From an uncultured Oscillospiraceae bacterium (GTDB lineage Bacteria; Bacillota; Clostridia; Oscillospirales; Ruminococcaceae): a stretch of 8,118 nucleotides of DNA. The notes below the pieces were generated by a model. It was not told the DNA's origin. It saw only the letters and a list, made by a program, of their open reading frames with translations, and ran no database searches. A program made the position numbers and the translations under genes. This document shows, in pieces, positions 5,527 through 8,118 of the stretch (position 1 is its first letter; each line of letters opens with the position of its first letter). The stretch lies in the NCBI GenBank assembly GCA_900556525.1, contig USOZ01000066.1, forward strand, positions 1-8,118, written 5' to 3'.

Positions 5527-6843
5527 ATGGTGAAAATGAAAAGAATTCTTGTGTGCATTGGGACATTTCTCGCGGCGCTCGTTGTGCTCTGGGCGGCGCT
5601 TTTTGCAGCTTCGTGTATTCCGAACGAACTGATTTATGACAATATGTACAACAGTTCAATATACTACAGTGATAAAGAGGCTTTTGTCTATGACGGCGCA
5701 ATAAGACGCACCACCGACAACTACGCCGATTCGATTTTGCTGAACGTGGCGTGGAATATGAACAGCGATGACCCTTTCGTTTCCTGCCTTGATACGAAGT
5801 ATTACGATGGGGAGGATTACGGCGAAAACTGGGGACTTTACTGCGCAATCACGGGCAAAAACAAGCCGAATACCGACTATACCCGCTACTGGCACGGAAT
5901 GACGCTTTTTGTCCGATCATTCATGCTTTTCACAGATGTGAACGGAATTAAGACAATAGGCATGGTTACGGCATTTGTTCTGCTTGGTCTGAACTGTGCG
6001 CTGCTGCTCAAAAAGCGGCAGTTCTTCGCGGCGGGAGCGCTTGCGCTTTCGTTTATTTGCGTGCATTTGTGGAACATTCGCCTCTCAATGGAATATCAGC
6101 CCGCATTTCTTGTAACGCTCGCAGTCCTTCCATTTTTTATTATTTTTGAGCACTGCGGCGACGGTGCGCTTTCGGTGCTTGCAGTCATTTCAGGCGTACT
6201 CATAGCTTTTTTCGACTTTCTTACCGACGAAACCCTCACCATACTTATCCCACTTGCAGTTGTGTTCATAATACGCAAGCAAGATGAACGTTTCGGCAGC
6301 TTCCGTCAAGGCTTCATAACCACCGTAAAGTGCGGTTCGTCGTGGCTTTTGGCGTATGCGGGAACATTTCTCGCAAAATGGGGGGTTGCAAGCATAGTTA
6401 CAGGCGAAGACAAGTTCGCCACGGCACTCAGCTCCGCCGAAATAAGAATGATAGGCGAAGCCGAGGAGCTTTCGCCCGTGCAGCAGATTTTCTTCGCGCC
6501 GCTTTCAAATATCTCAACGCTTTTCGGCGGAGAAAGCCGACTTGACCCGCTCTGCGTATTGGCTGGGATTTTCCTGAGCGCGGCTGTCCTCGGGGCGATC
6601 TTCTACCTTTTCCGCGATAAAAGCAGATTTGACGGCGGATTTTCGTTTGTCATGCTTATTATAGCGCTGCTGCCGCTTGTGCGATACCTCGTCCTGAACA
6701 ATCACTCGTATCTCCATTCATTCTTTACATACAGGGCGCAGGCGGCTTCGGTCACTGCACTTCTGGCGGTGATATGGTTCAACATCGACCTGAGAAAATA
6801 CGACTATGATAATGTTAAGAAAAAGGCTGTGAAACGCAGATGA
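5527..6843 (+). CDS. Polytopic membrane protein, possible GT-C-like glycosyltransferase
   Basis: I do not recognise a named family. The 438-residue protein has about ten hydrophobic segments: 6-28, 140-161, 165-183, 190-208, 214-232, 236-250, 267-285, 340-362, 372-390 and 403-419. Between the first two lies a loop of about 110 residues (30-138) rich in Tyr, Asp and Asn, probably outside the membrane, containing TRYWHGMTLFVRSF. A second conserved-looking patch, NHSYLHSFFTYRAQA, precedes the last span, and the tail is strongly basic (KKKAVKRR). A large external first loop and many spans recall GT-C transferases, which use polyprenyl-phosphate sugars (family knowledge). The 4-bp overlap with a GT2 gene of the type that makes such donors supports this (inference). 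The start is ATG 5527 with AAGG 6 nt upstream; ATG 5536 with GGTGA just before it is an equally possible start. Confidence 0.85.
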   Translation: MVKMKRILVCIGTFLAALVVLWAALFAASCIPNELIYDNMYNSSIYYSDKEAFVYDGAIRRTTDNYADSILLNVAWNMNSDDPFVSCLDTKYYDGEDYGENWGLYCAITGKNKPNTDYTRYWHGMTLFVRSFMLFTDVNGIKTIGMVTAFVLLGLNCALLLKKRQFFAAGALALSFICVHLWNIRLSMEYQPAFLVTLAVLPFFIIFEHCGDGALSVLAVISGVLIAFFDFLTDETLTILIPLAVVFIIRKQDERFGSFRQGFITTVKCGSSWLLAYAGTFLAKWGVASIVTGEDKFATALSSAEIRMIGEAEELSPVQQIFFAPLSNISTLFGGESRLDPLCVLAGIFLSAAVLGAIFYLFRDKSRFDGGFSFVMLIIALLPLVRYLVLNNHSYLHSFFTYRAQAASVTALLAVIWFNIDLRKYDYDNVKKKAVKRR

Positions 6844-7532
6844 CACCTGAACTGACCATTCTTATGCCCTGCCTGGACGAAGAAAAAACCATCGCTTTCT
6901 GCATAAACGAAGCGAAGCGGTTCATAGACGAAAGCGGGATATCCGCTGAGATAGTCATCGCCGACAACGGCAGCACGGACAGGTCTGCGGATATAGCGGC
7001 ATCGCTCGGCGCAAGGGTCGTGAATGTCCCCGAGAAGGGCTACGGGAATGCGCTGAAAGGCGGAATAAAAGCGTCCCGGGGAAAATATATCATTATGGGC
7101 GACTGCGACATGAGCTACGATTTTTATCATCTTTCGGGATTTGTCGATGAGCTGAGAGCAGGTAAAAAGCTTGTGATGGGAAACAGGTTCAGCGGCGGCA
7201 TCGAAAAGGGCGCAATGCCTTTCAGCCACCGATATTTCGGCGTTCCGCTGCTGTCGCTCGCAGGGCGGATACGCTACAAAACAACAGTCGGGGATTTCCA
7301 CTGCGGTCTGCGCGCGTTCGACAGGGAGGCGGCTCTCGCACTCGGTCTTGAATGCGGCGGCATGGAATTTGCGACCGAGATGATCGGCAAATTTGCTCTT
7401 TCGGGTGCGGATATCGCCGAAATACCGACCGTTCTCAGGAAGGACGGAAGGCACGGAAAATCGCACCTCAGAAGCATTCCAGACGGGATAAGGCATCTTC
7501 GCTATATCATCACGGGAAAGGCGAAAAAGTGA
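6840..7532 (+). CDS. GT2 glycosyltransferase, polyprenyl-phosphate sugar synthase type
   Basis: The 230-residue GT-A fold enzyme resembles dolichyl-phosphate mannose/glucose synthases, which move a sugar from a nucleotide donor to a polyprenyl phosphate at the inner membrane face. Seen: MPCLDEEKTI (9-18), the donor-binding ADNGSTDRSADIA (41-53), EKGYGNALKGG, the D88-C-D90 metal motif in GDCDMSYDF, GNRF (114-117), GDFHCGLRAF (151-160), E177 in the MEFATEM acceptor region, and basic RKDGRHGKSHLR. Many bacterial relatives continue after RHLRY with one or two membrane spans. This protein stops at RYIITGKAKK and has no membrane segment, so it probably binds the membrane peripherally or through its partner. 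Its ATG overlaps the stop of the membrane protein gene (ATGA), implying coupled translation. Confidence 0.9.
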   Translation: MTPELTILMPCLDEEKTIAFCINEAKRFIDESGISAEIVIADNGSTDRSADIAASLGARVVNVPEKGYGNALKGGIKASRGKYIIMGDCDMSYDFYHLSGFVDELRAGKKLVMGNRFSGGIEKGAMPFSHRYFGVPLLSLAGRIRYKTTVGDFHCGLRAFDREAALALGLECGGMEFATEMIGKFALSGADIAEIPTVLRKDGRHGKSHLRSIPDGIRHLRYIITGKAKK

Positions 7533-7536
7533 ACCC

Positions 7537-7565
7537 TTGACTATTGAACGGAATTGTATTATAAT
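7537..7565 (+). promoter_or_regulatory. Consensus SigA-type promoter for the small membrane protein/amidohydrolase unit
   Basis: TTGACT (7537-7542), a 17-bp spacer and a perfect TATAAT (7560-7565). It begins 4 bp after the glycosyltransferase stop with no terminator between, so upstream transcripts may read through. The predicted start near 7572 gives a leader of about 27 nt. Confidence 0.8.
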
Positions 7566-7598
7566 GATTGTATCCAAATGACCGAAAGGAGAATTTAT

Positions 7599-7784
7599 AT
7601 GAACGAGACAAAAAAGACTATCGCAGGCTATGCCGATAAGGAAGATTTTCTGCGCTCCGCACTGCCCGTGGCTGCGGCGCTGTTTCTGCTTATGACATCT
7701 ATCGCTTACATCGTTTACAGGATCGCTGACAATAAAAATTACCACGAAAGATGGAAAGACTACGATGAGTGCGGTCTTTCATGA
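7599..7784 (+). CDS. Small single-span membrane protein of unknown function
   Basis: I do not recognise a named family. The 61-residue protein has a charged N-terminus (KKTIAGYADKEDFLRS), one hydrophobic span at about 20-41 (ALPVAAALFLLMTSIAYIVY), and a hydrophilic tail ending WKDYDECGLS. There is no cleavage site, so it is likely a membrane-anchored small protein rather than a secreted one. ATG 7599 is chosen because AAAGGAG ends 7 nt upstream and a consensus promoter lies just before it. The longer frame from 7554 would begin inside that promoter. Codon use resembles its neighbours, and promoter, ribosome site and membrane span together support a real gene. It sits 7 bp before the amidohydrolase start, so the two are probably co-expressed; whether they interact is unknown. 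Confidence 0.82.
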   Translation: MNETKKTIAGYADKEDFLRSALPVAAALFLLMTSIAYIVYRIADNKNYHERWKDYDECGLS

Positions 7785-7791
7785 TTGAATT

Positions 7792-8118
7792 ATGATAATT
7801 TACAATGCTAAGATACTCCCGATGGACCCCGACAGGAGCATGCCGTTTTCGACAGACTGCGGATATGCCGTGATCGAAAACGGCATTATTGCCGAGGTCT
7901 GTGCGGGAGATCCCGAAAATATTTCTCCCGATGATATCAATGCCGGCGGACATATCCTCATGCCTGGAATGATCGACGCTCACACGCATATGGGCATAAT
8001 CGGCAGCGGCGAGGGCGAAGAGGGCGATGATGTCAACGAATTCACCGACCCCGTAACTCCGCATCTCAGGGCAATGGACGGCGTGAACGGCATGGATCCC
8101 TACTTTGCCGATGCCCTC
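7792..8118 (+). CDS. Amidohydrolase (imidazolonepropionase-like), 5' part, runs off the window
   Basis: 109 residues are visible and the frame is open at the window end. The N-terminal beta-sandwich part (IIYNAKILPMDPD, then YAVIENGIIAEV) leads into HILMPGMIDAHTHMGI, where H64-x-H66 is the first metal-binding pair of the amidohydrolase superfamily (established). The following acidic loop GSGEGEEGDDVNEFTDP and VTPHLRAMDG (88-97) match a clostridial amidohydrolase group usually near 380 residues. Its substrate is not established, though such proteins are often annotated as imidazolonepropionase-like. ATG 7792 begins 7 bp after the stop of the small membrane protein gene, and no clear ribosome site precedes it, so translation may depend on coupling. 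The remaining metal ligands lie outside the window. Confidence 0.88.
   Translation, partial: MIIYNAKILPMDPDRSMPFSTDCGYAVIENGIIAEVCAGDPENISPDDINAGGHILMPGMIDAHTHMGIIGSGEGEEGDDVNEFTDPVTPHLRAMDGVNGMDPYFADAL

Noticed and set aside
6804..7745. 313-codon open frame on the minus strand
   Set aside because: It lies opposite the glycosyltransferase, a consensus promoter and the small membrane protein. The translation has no recognisable motif, and the sense genes explain the sequence.
1..8118. tRNA, rRNA, CRISPR array, insertion sequence or prophage genes
   Set aside because: None was seen: no repeat-spacer pattern, no transposase or integrase motifs, and no cloverleaf-like segments. Genes look vertically typical in composition.

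Overview
The window looks like a chromosomal segment from a gut-type anaerobic Firmicute (Clostridia, probably Ruminococcus or Oscillospiraceae-like). This is an inference from strong AGGAGG-type ribosome binding sites, SigA-type promoters with extended -10 elements, tightly overlapping genes, and a hydrogenase/NuoE/DRTGG/PHP gene set that I know from fermentative Clostridia. Coding DNA is moderately GC-rich, while the divergent intergenic region (658-984) is very AT-rich.

Region A (1-657, minus strand): a NuoE/HndA-type [2Fe-2S] thioredoxin-like subunit is followed, with stop/start overlap, by the first 45 codons of a GHKL ATPase. That frame hits a stop exactly where the ATP-binding DxGxG box should begin. 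In relatives this pair normally leads into electron-bifurcating hydrogenase genes, which would lie outside the window.

Region B (658-984): a divergent control region. It holds an extended -10 promoter for nuoE with a Rex-like operator just downstream, a consensus promoter for the plus-strand operon, a perfect 7-4-7 inverted repeat between them, and two near-identical 13-bp direct repeats 70 bp apart.

Region C (985-5478, plus strand): one compact operon of DRTGG protein, RsbW-like GHKL ATPase, sensory-type [FeFe]-hydrogenase, second DRTGG protein, PHP-domain protein and cytoplasmic GH13 alpha-amylase-family enzyme, closed by a clear intrinsic terminator. The hydrogenase keeps all four H-cluster cysteines but has lost the proton-transfer cysteine and other active-site residues. 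It has no fused output domain. The simplest reading is an H2/redox sensing module whose output runs through the ATPase, DRTGG and PHP proteins; its biochemical output is, as far as I know, not described.

Region D (5481-7532): a new promoter drives a polytopic membrane protein with a large extracytoplasmic N-terminal loop, overlapped by 4 bp by a GT2 glycosyltransferase of the polyprenyl-phosphate-sugar synthase type. Together they suggest a two-step lipid-linked sugar transfer to the cell envelope.

Region E (7537-8118): another consensus promoter, a 61-residue single-span membrane protein, and the 5' part of an amidohydrolase running off the window end.
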